Of a DNA stretch of 64,000 nucleotides, positions 21,200 through 32,553 are shown piece after piece (positions within the stretch are counted from its first letter, which is position 1; each line of letters begins with the position of its first letter). The notes beneath the pieces are model-generated. The model saw nothing but the letters and a program-made list of their open reading frames with translations, searched no databases and was not told where the DNA came from. This stretch comes from Pogostemon cablin (lineage: Eukaryota; Streptophyta; Magnoliopsida; Lamiales; Lamiaceae): NCBI GenBank assembly GCA_023678885.1, contig CM042975.1, positions 29,305,405 through 29,369,404 of the forward strand, in the 5' to 3' direction. Made by a program: the position numbers and the translations under genes.

Positions 21200-24072
21200 T
21201 CATGTCTTCTGCCATACATCTGATTCCTACTCCCACTTACACGATCATTAAAAGCTCTTGCCTTAAGGTCCTTGTAAATGGTTTACTAGGTCATCATCCG
21301 ATGCAATCTAGGCGACAACAACCTTCCCCTCATCATACGATTTCTCGTAACAGGTGGTACTCGCGCTCCATGTGTTTAATTGCCTTTTGGACTTGTGATT
21401 TCTTCAAGTTTGCAACTGCACCAATATCATCAATGTAAATTGTGATTACATTGGGCAAACTTAGAACCACTTCAAAGTCCATCATGAAGTCTCTAGAGTC
21501 ATATAGATACTTTGGCTGCCTCATAGGCTCCAATTCATCATCTTTCCATGATGGAGTCCGGAGTCTGAAATATATTTGTATATAACACTCCTCCACATTA
21601 TGACTCTACTTCATAAGATTAAACACATAACCTTTGAGGTGAATTTACTGCCGTCCAATCTGACTAAAAAATCCGAATCTACGTAATCCACAAGAAGCAG
21701 TGAATCTGCTCAGTAAGTCTACATATGATTTCCAGTCCTTCTCAGGCACTTCATATATGTCTTACCACAGTTCATCATTCTTGTTCCGGGTTACGTTGAT
21801 ACCCACTGTTCATGCATCCAGCAAAACAGATATCCAATATCGTTCATATCTTTCTTTAGATTAAGCTTCCTTATTCGCCGAAGCATAAGGAACCGCTTTC
21901 ATCTACTTTATCTTCTTCTTGTGTCTCAAAGACACATTCACTTAGATAAATTTACATGCTAAACGAGTATGGACTGTATCATTTTATGAAACTTGAGATA
22001 AGCATAACATCCTTTCTTGTGATCCGTATTACCGTGATCAAAAGGATGTATTTTGCCTTTCTTAAGTCCTTCATCTTTACCGCTTTATTAACCGCACCCA
22101 TACGCCCGATAATACTCTTTCATTGTCTCCAATGAGCAATATACTATCTACGTATAGTACAAGAAACACCACCACGTTTCCGTCACTCTTTACAACACAC
22201 AAGACTCATCCGCTCATTGATTTAAATCCATGCCACTGGATTACCTAATCAAAACAGATGCTTCACTATCTTAAAGCTTGCTTTAGTCCATCGCTGGACA
22301 CTTTTAAGCTTACTATCAAAATGATATTAGTACTTTGCAATGAATTACTCTGGTTGCTTCACATAGATGTTTTCCTCAAGACTTCCAATCAGGAAAGCTG
22401 TCTTGACATCTATTTGCTGTCCCTCATAATTTAATATGAGCAGCAATAAATAAAAGAATCCGGATCAATTTAAGCATAGCTACCAGCGAATATGTTCCCT
22501 CATAATCGAACCATTTCTTTCTGAGTACATCTTTTCGCAACAAGTTTTGCTTCCAAGGTTTTCACCTTTCTGTATGATCCTCTTTTATTTCCTATGATCA
22601 CTTGCAATGGCTTTTACACCATTTTAGTGATCTTTCAAGCTCCAGACTTAATTTAGAATCCGTAGATTCTATTTCAACATTCATTGCAACTTACTAAAAT
22701 TTCGCATTTTCATCTTGTAGTGCTACTTCGTATCCGTGGGACAATACCATGTTCACTAGGGATCAAGTCTCACGACTCTCCCAAAACATATATTTATGGG
22801 TTGTCATACAACCCTCCCACTACGAAAAGACACTACATGTAATTGTGTATCAGACGTGACACGCGTTGCAGTTTACCTTGTAGTATATCCTCTTGTACAC
22901 TTGGTACTTATACTTAGTGTTTTCCTCTCACTTCCTTTAGAACAACATATACATGGGTTTGTGATTTATTACATAGTCCTTTTCCAAAAATCTAGTTATT
23001 GAGTTAACAATTATGCTTCGATCTTTTGGACAAAATAAATCACTCTCCATTTTTCTAGGATGTCCCACAAACAGACAAATGTTTTACGAATTACTGTTTC
23101 TAGGGCATATCCATAAAATGAATTTAATTATTCCAAATAATTCATCATCTATCTAATCATAACCATAAGAGCCTTATTCCTTCTACCCACCACACCATTC
23201 AGCTGGGGCTCGCCCGGTGTAGTCAACTTGAGATTTAATCTCAACTTCTGATTATTAGTTCCTAACTATCCTAAGAGGTTTTTCATCATCACGATTGAAT
23301 CGTAATGATATGATATATTTTCCATGACGCTTCACTGTACCAGCCTTACAATTCTTGAATTAATCAAAGAACTTAGACATGCAGTGCATCATATAAATAT
23401 ATTGGTTTCCAGAATAATCTTTGAATATTCATAACCACCTCTCGCCTAGGTTCGCTTGAATCAGAATGAACTAATTCCAACATATATATCTTTGGCTCTA
23501 TACCCCACAGCCTTGAAAAGGCAGTTAATCATTTTTACTTCCAAGCAAGACTCGCAAGTCCGATAGTTTCCACTTCAGATAAACCTTACGGTCTATCGGC
23601 TATCAACTTTTGAATCCTACTCAAGTAAAATGAATTAATCTTAGACGCCAAATGTATGTTTAGTTTATTTCCGAAGGTTCCTTTCTCTTACTTATATTAG
23701 AAGATGCATTATTTAACTACTTTTTATTGCATCTGTGGGATGTACATGATTCAAGAGTATACTTTTTATCCACCAACGAACTTTAACGGGTTATAACCTC
23801 ATTCCTCATTACTATGACCATGTCATTTAAATGAAATGAAGTGTCCATCCGTTAATGCATAGAAACCGAAATTAAATTCTTTCTATGGAACGTACGAAAA
23901 GATAATTTCTCATAATCAATCGTTTATTCTTATCATGAGATAAATAAACAACTCCCACTGCAATAACCACTACCTTTGTAGTTTTACCCATGTAATTAAC
24001 AATCTTATCCTTACTCAGTGATAAACATTTAGTGATTCCAGTATCTACATACTTCGTATCAGTAGATGCCAT
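21200..24072 (-). pseudogene. Remains of copia pol (RNase H, reverse transcriptase, pre-integrase)
   Basis: Read on the minus strand, scattered pieces are recognisable: RNase H (GAVANLKKSQVQKAIKHMER and YHLLREIV, 21333-21470), a reverse transcriptase block (QQIDVKTAFLIGSLEENIY, about 22360-22425), and LVLYVDSILLIG at about 22135-22170, where the family has YVDD. The part at 23872-24072 (VVAIGVVYLS-like) fits the gag/pre-integrase region. No frame longer than about 90 codons survives. Reverse transcription activity is excluded. Confidence 0.7.
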
Positions 24073-25856
24073 TACTAATCATGTTCAAACCATTAGTAAA
24101 TAAGATATTAAATTTGTTCACATCATGATGAAAATTGGCTTTCTTTTGCCACGTGTTTTTGTCAGAGGTTTCCCACCATTTACATCCTCTTGTAATTCAG
24201 GTGGAACTTACTCAAAACGTCTAGGCAATTATGAAGAATAAAATTGACTTAGGTTTCCCTTTCAATTTCTATTCCAAGCTTTTCCAATTCATTCATCAAT
24301 TCAACCATGATCTTTCGCCTTTTAAATTACTCAAGTATCCGAAGAGTTACATGAGACCATCATATTTCTATGAACCTCTCATCTCTTCACTAGAGACTTT
24401 AATAGGCATCATGAGACGTCCTTTGTGAGAATACACATGTATTTTCTTAAGCAGTAATTTTCAAAACCAAGATTCTTTTCTAATCATTTAATTTGGACAA
24501 GTAAATATAATGTCTTTTAGTTAGTAATTAGTGAAATAAAATCATTCAAAATTCAGAGAATCACAAATAAATTTACCGATCAAATCTTCGAATTTTATTC
24601 TTTTATATCGATTCCCTCAAAACAATATAAAATAAAATTCACCGACATCTCAAGCACCGTGAGTCTGCAAGCCACGATAGTGTGGACGTTTACAAACCCG
24701 AACATTTACAAGAGAAGGTTTTACCCATTAATTTTATTTGTCAACGTAACTTTATGACAAAATAATTAATAGTCGGTTCCTCTTTAGCCATGCAAATAAA
24801 AGCAGTGACTCCGATGGGGAGGATACTTATTATTTACATCTAAGTGTACACCATTATTTGACCCCAAGTCCGCGGCCCAAGCTTGTGTGCCTTACAGATG
24901 GAGAAGTACACACGCGCTCGGATAACTTCCTACAGTCATCAATTACAAGTTTGTACCAGTGAACCGCATATAAACTCATCCGATAGGGAGGAAGGTCTAA
25001 GCCAACGCGCAAGTTCATATGCATCACATTACAAACGTAATTATTTAATGAAGTCTGTTCCAGCAATCCATGAATAAACTCATCCGATGGGGAGGAAGGC
25101 TCTAATGCTGACGCGCAAGTCTATTCACATTGCTAACAAACCAATAATGGAGGCCGCGGGAATTTATTACCAATCCCCTCTCCCACTTAGTTATTTAATT
25201 ACCGAGGGTTTTTAACATGCATATAATATTCCAGAATAAAATATACAACTAAGACATGCTTCTATTAACAGTAATTTAAATAAATAAATCACATAGAACA
25301 TGTCTTTCACATATACAACAATAATTGACAATTAAATCAATTAATCAGTTATATAACATTAATTAATTGCATAATTAGTGGATTAATTAAATGGGCCCTA
25401 GAGCATCAAATAAGCACAAAATGAGCAGCAGATTAATTAATTAATCATACTCATTATCTATGACCCATAATCTTAGCCCAAAACTAAATTAATTCCACTA
25501 GCACAAAATTAGTCCATTAATAAAATTAATTTTTATGCTTGGCCCATTACTCACAATTAATTAAATTAATTAGTCCAGCAACCCATTTCCATTTTAATTA
25601 AATTTGGGCCAACAGCCCAAAACCAAATTAAAATTGAGCAGCCTATTGGCCCAGCAGCCCAACACATATTTTAATTAAATTGGACCCCTAAGCCCAACAA
25701 CCAAATTAAAATAAATTGAGCAAAGACCCAACAACTAATTAAATCCAGCAGATGTCCAGCAGCCCAATACCATTAACTAAAATTGGGTCCATATCCATAG
25801 CCCAAAACCATTTAATTAAAAATGAGCAGCCATTAAAGATTGGGCCCAACAATCAC
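24073..25856. other. Interior of the copia element, no gene readable
   Basis: Strongly decayed. From about 25380 to 25860 the sequence alternates TTAATTAA words with GCCCAA/CAGCCCAA words many times, as a loose repeat. No gag frame is recognisable. Confidence 0.5.
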
Positions 25857-26760
25857 TTAATTAAAACAAGCCCAAACACATAAGAAAACCATCTGCTGCC
25901 CTAGAAACAACCAGCCGCAACCGATAGCCCTCACTGCCGTCCGCCTTCTTCCCACGACTGCCACCAGTTGTCGCCGGTGCAACTTGGTGTCGTAGCTGCC
26001 GGAAGCTGCGCCCATAGCCACCAGCTTTGCCCGCCTACGACTGCCATCTCCGCCGACAGCGACCAGCAATTGATATGCTCCGCAGCCTCGCCCCCTTACA
26101 CCTTCGCCGGCAACAGCTCGCACCCGCCAGCAATCACCGACGCGACCACGCACACAGTCCATCGGAATCGAGTGCCAGGCTACCCACCGCGTCCAGCAAC
26201 TCCAGCCTTCAACACGCCGAAAGTCCCGATCGACTGGAAGAGAGATACGACGAGGACACCGAAATCCATCGCCACTCCTCCCCGATCGACTGAAGGTACC
26301 CGTCTCTGGTTCGACCGGAAGCCCTTCAGACCCGTCCCAGCATGCCTATGATTTGCTCGGAAACACCTCCTGCCACGCTCGGAACCGCCTGAAGCTTCGC
26401 TTGGGACCAGATCGACAGTCCTCAGAGTCCACCGCAGCCCAGCGACAACTAAGCAACCTATCGCCTGAACAGTACCGGTCTAAAAGTGCCACGATGGTCG
26501 CCGCTGCCATTCTCGCCAACTGCCGCTACTCTCGTGTTCACGGCAGTGTTCCAGCCGCCTGTTCGAGCCACCAGACGCCTGCCTCGGAAACGCCATCTCC
26601 GCGTCCATCACTTCTGGGTACAGCATCGATCATCAGTCGCATCCTTGCGACAGATTCAATCAGCCGCGATTTAGACCCGATCGGAGACTGCCCGGTCTCG
26701 TTCCGTGCCAGTAGCAGGCCAGCAGATATGTGTGTGCGATGTCCAGGGTGAACTTCATCT
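25857..26760. other. GC-rich segment of unknown origin within the copia element
   Basis: About 0.9 kb of GC-rich sequence with overlapping open frames on both strands (for example 25968-26351 and 26353-26751 plus, 25857-26162 minus). I recognise none of them. Composition differs sharply from the rest of the element. It lies where gag should be. It could be a captured host fragment or an unusual leader. Confidence 0.4.
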
Positions 26761-27065
26761 CATCCGCAAGACAGAATCCAGTGTTTTTTTATTCTGCTTT
26801 CTTGCAACCGTGTGTGTCTTTCTTCGTTTACAATCGTATGTTTATGTCGTTCCGTGTTCGATTAACAACGATAATACAAAGCAGATAGAGACTTCATGAA
26901 TGTTAAAAATAATAATATAAACCCCAAATCTCATGTTTTCCATACGATTATCAACAGATTATTTCACATAATCGCATAAGCCCTTTCATACATGTTCTAA
27001 TCGACAATAAACACATATATGTCTCAAAACCCAACATAACGTCTCACGTTTCACCACGTAACCAA

Positions 27066-27078
27066 CGCTCTGATACCA
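27066..27078 (-). other. Primer-binding site of the copia element (tRNA-iMet)
   Basis: The plus strand reads GCTCTGATACCA, in sense TGGTATCAGAGC, two bases from the 5' LTR. Confidence 0.9.
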
Positions 27079-27080
27079 AT

Positions 27081-28283
27081 TGTTGGCAATTGGATCGTGT
27101 GGTTCAAACGTGATCCGTTTAGGATTTCAGGCAAACAAATTAGCGGAAGCAATTAAATCATGTTTACCGTACTTCTGGGTCGATGTAGAGGATGAACTGC
27201 AGAGAACTACCTCTGATCTTCTACTGTATGTCCCAAGTGTGATCCTGCTGTTGTGTGGGCAACAGTCTGCAGGATCTCTCAATCTGCTTCTCTTCCCTTC
27301 TCTCACCAAAAGAGGCGCAGGAATAATCTTAGGGTTCCAGGAAGCTGAGTTCACTTATATATTGGGCTACAGCAGGGACCAGGAGGAGAAATTGGGCTGG
27401 GCCTCAATTGAATTTAATTAACCAAGCTTAGCCCAAAGCTTTTAATTAAATCCAATAATAATAATATAGTCCACTAAAATATTATTACTGCACTACCCGT
27501 CCAATCCCAAAATTATGTTCTGGGCTCCTTCTTATTATAAGCCCGATAGTCTCCCCATGTTTAAGATATTCAATGTCCATTAATTAATTAAGTTACTGAC
27601 AACTCAAATTAATTAATATCTCATCCGAGAGTAGTACCACTCAACCTTATTATCATGCCAGAAATTAATCCACTTGCAAGATTTACATGATAAACCTTAT
27701 GAGCTCCTCAAGGGGACATCATCAACCTATGACGGACATGGATTCCTTCTACAATCAACAGCACACCATAGATACAGCACTACTTCCCAACTCACCGAGT
27801 TTGTTGATTAATACTTATAAATCTCACCCATTGATGAATCAAAGAAATACATACTGCCCTACGTGTCGAGGTTATTGTATAGGGATTAAGAGCACGAACT
27901 TCCATAATAACAGAGATCAAGTTCTACTATATAGTCAGTATAAGAAGAATGATCTCAGGCGGTCCTGCTCAATACACACAAGTGCACTAATGTGATTCTA
28001 TAGCCAAGACAAGCTAATACCAAACCACACTACAACCATACCGATAGAGAGTTCCCGTCTATCTCAGTTGTGAGCATCTGTTTATACTTTATAAGGAAAC
28101 CGATAATATGATCTTCTGCGTGTTGTCGCACAACATATTATCTACAGTATAAAGTAAATGGACTATTGCATCATGCATATAAAATAAATTATAAGATGCA
28201 ATCATTTGATCAATGATTCTCATTTCAAATATTGTTATGACATTGTTCATACTAAAGCTAGACTTTTAGTATACAATCCAACA
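27081..28283 (-). repeat. 5' LTR of the copia element
   Basis: Partner of 19969-21169, followed on the right by the GGAGG target duplication and then resumed NLR-1 coding sequence. Confidence 0.92.
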
Positions 28284-29848
28284 GGAGGGACATGGAGCTT
28301 GCAACTCATTTCAATTTTAGGGATGCTTGGACTTGGTAAGACGACTTTAGCAAATAAATTGTACAATCATCCCTTGGTTAATTATACATTCTAGAAACTC
28401 TCATGGTGTGTAGTATCTCAAACTTTTAAGAGACAGAGTATGCTGGCTAAAATTTTGATTCAGATCAATTGTGATCTTGATAAAGATATGATCTTGAAGA
28501 TGGAAGAAGAAACTTTAGTGGAGAACATTTATAAAACTTTGAAGGGAAGGAGATATCTAATTGTATTGGATGATGTATGGGATTCAAATGTGTGGTATGA
28601 ATTACTAAGATGTTTTCCTGACGATAGCAACGGTAGCAGGATTTTATTCACTAATAGGAATAAAGATGTGGCTCCACCTAACAGTATAATACACCAGCTC
28701 CCATTTCTGTCTGACGACCAATACTGGGAGCTGCTAGAAAAGAAGGTGTTCAGCACTAGAACTTGCCCTCCTAAGCTACAACGGATTGGAATGAAAATTG
28801 CTGCACAATGTGGCGGACTACCTCTCACAGTCGTGGTTGTTGCTGGGATTCTTTCAACCGTGGATGAGGAAGAAAGTAAATGGGAAGAAGTAAAAGGAAG
28901 TTTTGCCTCTTATGTAGATGTTAATGACAATGCAGTGGTGCAAACTCTGGAACTAAGTTACAGGCACTTACAAGACCACTTGAAGCCTTGCTTTCTTTAC
29001 TTTGGAACATTTGAAGAAGACAGAGAGATATCTGTTAAAAACTTGATGAGATCGTGGGTTGCACAAGGGTTCATTCTGGAAGAAAAGGGGAAGAGTAAAG
29101 AAGATATAGGGAGAGAGTATTTAATGGAGCTAATAGATAAAAGTCTAGTAATTGTAACGAAAAAAGTTTGGATTGTAGAGGAGTGAAAGCCTGCATTGTA
29201 CATGATTTATTGCGTGACATGTGCTTGAAAAAATGTGAAGAAGAAGGCTTCTTAAAATATATGGGGAGAAGGTAAGTTCCAGTTTGTTCTCATGCTATGA
29301 TAGAATGTAAGGTTATTCGTAGTTAACTATGGTTGTCTTATGTTTTCTTTCAGTTGTCTACGAAGGATGATAAAGACCAACACCTACGCTATTTATATGG
29401 AGAGTCTATTGGGGAGATGTATGATAAAGACCAACGCCTACGCTCTTTATATGCAGAGTCTATTGGTAACTTATATGCACATGCACGGGATATGAGATCA
29501 TTGAGAGTACTCTCGCACTTCACTCGAAGTCATGGTCGTGTACTTGGAATAGATTATCTAGTTAACTTGAGATCCTTGGTTGTGAATGGAATGTGGGAAA
29601 ATATTGACAGGCTTCCAAAGCTAGAATATTTGTCTTCTGTGGCGTCGAATGAGCACTTCCCCCTTCTTCAACGCTTGATCTTGATACACTGCCCTCGCCT
29701 GAATGAGATTTCTTGTGAAATTGGAGAAGTCGAGTTGATTGAGGTGAAGGGGGATTGCCAAACTTCAGTGGAGTCTGCAGAGAAAATAAAAGAACAACTT
29801 AAAAGAATATTAATTCACGATTGTTTATTTTACATTTCCATTATTTAG
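28284..29848 (+). pseudogene. NLR-1, 3' part: NB-ARC and shortened LRR (subfamily A)
   Basis: The gene resumes at GGTWSLQLISILGMLGLGKTT; the P-loop has Leu where the intact copies have Pro. A TAG at 28392-28394 replaces the Gln codon of YTFQKLSW. NB-ARC motifs follow: YLIVLDDVWD (kinase 2), GGLPLTVVVVAG (GLPL) and CFLYFGTFEED. A frameshift near 29160 displaces the VHD (MHD-type) motif. An intron runs from about 29272 to 29352. The LRR exon has lost roughly 200 codons: KLEYLSS is joined directly to VASNEHFPLLQ. No functional protein is expected. Confidence 0.88.
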
Positions 29849-30833
29849 ATGAATTATTTATGCTTTGTTTATTAATTCGTTATGAGTAGTTAAGGAACTT
29901 GCAGCATGTCAAGGTTTTTTTTTTCATAAAAATTAATATATCAATTAATAAAACTTATAATTATGATTTAATGATTTTAGCCAAAGGAAGGACCGATCAA
30001 TCCCGAATTTACAAACATACATTATAATTAAATTATTAATATAACTTAATATTATATATTAAAATATTATATTATTTATTTCCTACCCATTTTATAATAC
30101 ACTTCAATCAACTTATAGAGTACCATATTGCTGTTGTTTGAAAAAGTAAGGATATCATATTCTCTTCTTTAAAAAAATATCCACATATATTCCACCACTT
30201 TCTATTAATTCAATTGATTACATAGATGGAAGAAGAGATGTAATTCTAGTGTACGGATTAGTCCCTACACTTATATGTGACCCAAAAAAAAAAAGGCAAT
30301 GTCATTTTATTTGTATACTCATTTAACATAAAAATTATTATTCTTAATTTTTAAAATTAAAAATTAATTTTCTTAACTAAAAAATTTTATTACATTAATA
30401 TTCTCTCATTAGAAAACAATATGCTTATTAATTAAAATAAATATTGAAATAATTATTAATAGGTACACACTTTGTACCCCTAATTACTACTAGATATATT
30501 GATTTAAAATATTACTCTCACATACAAAATATTAAAGTAAAATACCAAAATATAACCCCAAACCCTAAACCCTCACCCACCGCCGGACCGCTGGCCGGTA
30601 GCCGGAATTTTGCCACCGCAGGAGCTCCGGCTGCCGATCGGCGGACCACCCCACTTTTTTGCTGCGCACACTTTTTTTTACTGCACACACTTTTTTTACT
30701 GCACATACTTTTGCTGCACACGAACTTTTGCTACACACAACATTAATGTGCAGCACATTGTAGGGGTAATATTGTAATATCACTATATATTTTTGTAGTT
30801 AGTAGTAATATTTTTGTATGTTTGTATCTCATA
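29849..30833. other. AT-rich intergenic sequence with a small minisatellite
   Basis: No gene. At about 30655-30740 a unit like CTGCACACACTTTTTTTA repeats four to five times. Upstream lies a GC-rich stretch (30570-30650) next to CCCTAAACCCT telomere-like words. Short frames there are composition artefacts. Confidence 0.5.
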
Positions 30834-31709
30834 TAGGGGTGGGCATTTATTTTTGGGTTTCGGGTACCGGATCCGACCCGAAAAAATTACCAAAAAAACT
30901 CAATTTTTTCGGATAATTTCGGGTTTCGGGTTTACCCGAACCCGAAGCAATAACTTCAGTTCGGATTTCGGGTATTGAAAATATACCCGAATTACCCAAT
31001 CGGATACCCGAAGTTTTTTTTACACTTTTATTAATTATAAAAAATAATTTGATTCATGAAATATTAAAATTTTGATGCATTCTTAATTTTTTAATCATAA
31101 AATATATTTATTATCCTTTAAACATTACTTAATTAATTAATTTATTTTTTAAATTATCAATTATTTTTACATAATAAAAACACAATTTTGTATTATTATA
31201 TCCTTATCTTATCAAATTTAAATTTGAAATCTCCTTATATTATTAATTTTAATATGATTTAAATTATAATATACTTTAATGTATAAATATTTTAATTATT
31301 TTTTAGATAAAAATAACATATAAAAATATACTTATAAATTTAAATATCTCACGACATAATTAAAATATACTATCTAAATTCTAACATTAGTATAAAAATT
31401 AATATTATTATGATGTGATATGAATTTATTATATCCTTTTATAATTATTTAAAAATAAAGAAAAAAATTATAAAAGAGATCAAATAAAATATTGCATCAA
31501 AGATTAAACATTAAAAAAAAATTTATTTAAATCACACCTAATTAATTTATTATAACAATACTTAAAAAAAAGATGTATTTTTGGGTACCCGAATTTTCGG
31601 ATCAATAAATTTCGGATCGGGTTCAGATAATGAAATTTCCAACCCGAAATTTCGGATATCCGATCTGAAAACCCGAAATACCCGAAATCCGATCCGATGC
31701 CCACCCCTA
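30834..31709. mobile_element. hAT-type MITE, complete
   Basis: 876 bp with terminal inverted repeats starting TAGGGGTGGGCAT and a perfect 8-bp target duplication ATCTCATA (30826-30833 and 31710-31717). Subterminal regions are packed with CGGGTTTCGGGTA and CCCGAAAT words in opposite orientation at the two ends. The centre is AT-rich and non-coding. TIR form and 8-bp duplication indicate the hAT superfamily. Confidence 0.85.
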
Positions 31710-31717
31710 ATCTCATA

Positions 31718-32553
31718 GTAATTAAGGATATTTTTTTACCTAGTAGTAATCCTCCATAAGTATTTTATAGAATAAAATATAAGTACATGTTTAAGTAAAA
31801 CAAAAACTCTTAAATTAATCATTAATTAATTTTCTAAAAGCAAATTAAATAGCAATTTTTTCAAAATTTCAAACTTAGATTAACGGTGAATATTTTTAGA
31901 ACTGGTAAAATTCTCTAAGCCTGTAGTACCGCCCGATTAACTTAGAAAAAAAAAAGATTAGAAAAAAATAAAATTAGGACTTCAATTTTAAAGTCTATTA
32001 AAAAATCTAGCCTTCCGACCCGAATCAATTAGCTCGTGATCTAATTAACCCAGTCCATAAAACTAAGAGTTATTATATTATTATTATTAAATTTACATTT
32101 AAAACCCATTATCTACACATCAAACGCCCGCAGGACCAACTATTTAGCCCGAAATCGATTAGAACTATTTTTAACCTACTAAAGATAAAATTCCATATCC
32201 CATTAAAACTAAGTTAGACTGACTCTCTCTTTTTTTTTATATATATATATAAAAAACGATAGGTTTCTTTTGTGGTATGGTGACAGTAAATTCTAGAGTA
32301 AATGGGAAGGAATTAAAAATTAAAATTAAAGTGATTTAAGAAATAGAGCAGGGTCCTCTGAGTTGACTTTGCTTCTCCATCTCAATTTGTAGTGAAAAAA
32401 GTTGACTTCTCCTTCTCCATCTCCATCTCCATTTATATGGAATGAGCTGACTTGGGTTCTCCATTTCTATCTGCTTTTCATTCACCTCTCCAGCTTAATA
32501 AAATTTCAAAACCAATTTGTTGATAAGAATTCAGAATATATATATCCAGTATT
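31718..32553. promoter_or_regulatory. Upstream region of NLR-2
   Basis: AT-rich spacer, then a proximal part shared with other cluster members. GAGTTGACTTTGCTTC at about 32360 and AAAGTTGACTTCTCC at about 32398 contain TTGAC W-box cores, the binding site of WRKRY-type (WRKY) defence regulators. The match upstream of NLR-3 and NLR-6 suggests a conserved promoter element. No TATA assignment is made. Confidence 0.45.

Larger units (their letters stand above)
19969..28283 (-). mobile_element. Ty1/copia LTR retrotransposon inserted in NLR-1
   Basis: LTRs of 1,201 and 1,203 bp flank 5.9 kb, with a perfect 5-bp target duplication GGAGG (19964-19968 and 28284-28288). Orientation is minus: an initiator-tRNA-Met primer-binding site (TGGTATCAGAGC in sense) adjoins the right LTR, and a polypurine tract (AAGTGGGAGAT) adjoins the left LTR. 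The interior coding sequence is badly decayed. Confidence 0.92.

Noticed and set aside
25968..26751. Two adjacent plus-strand frames in the GC-rich part of the copia element as a host gene
   Set aside because: No recognisable domain, frames also open on the other strand, and the segment sits inside a minus-strand element. Kept only as a GC-rich segment of unknown origin.
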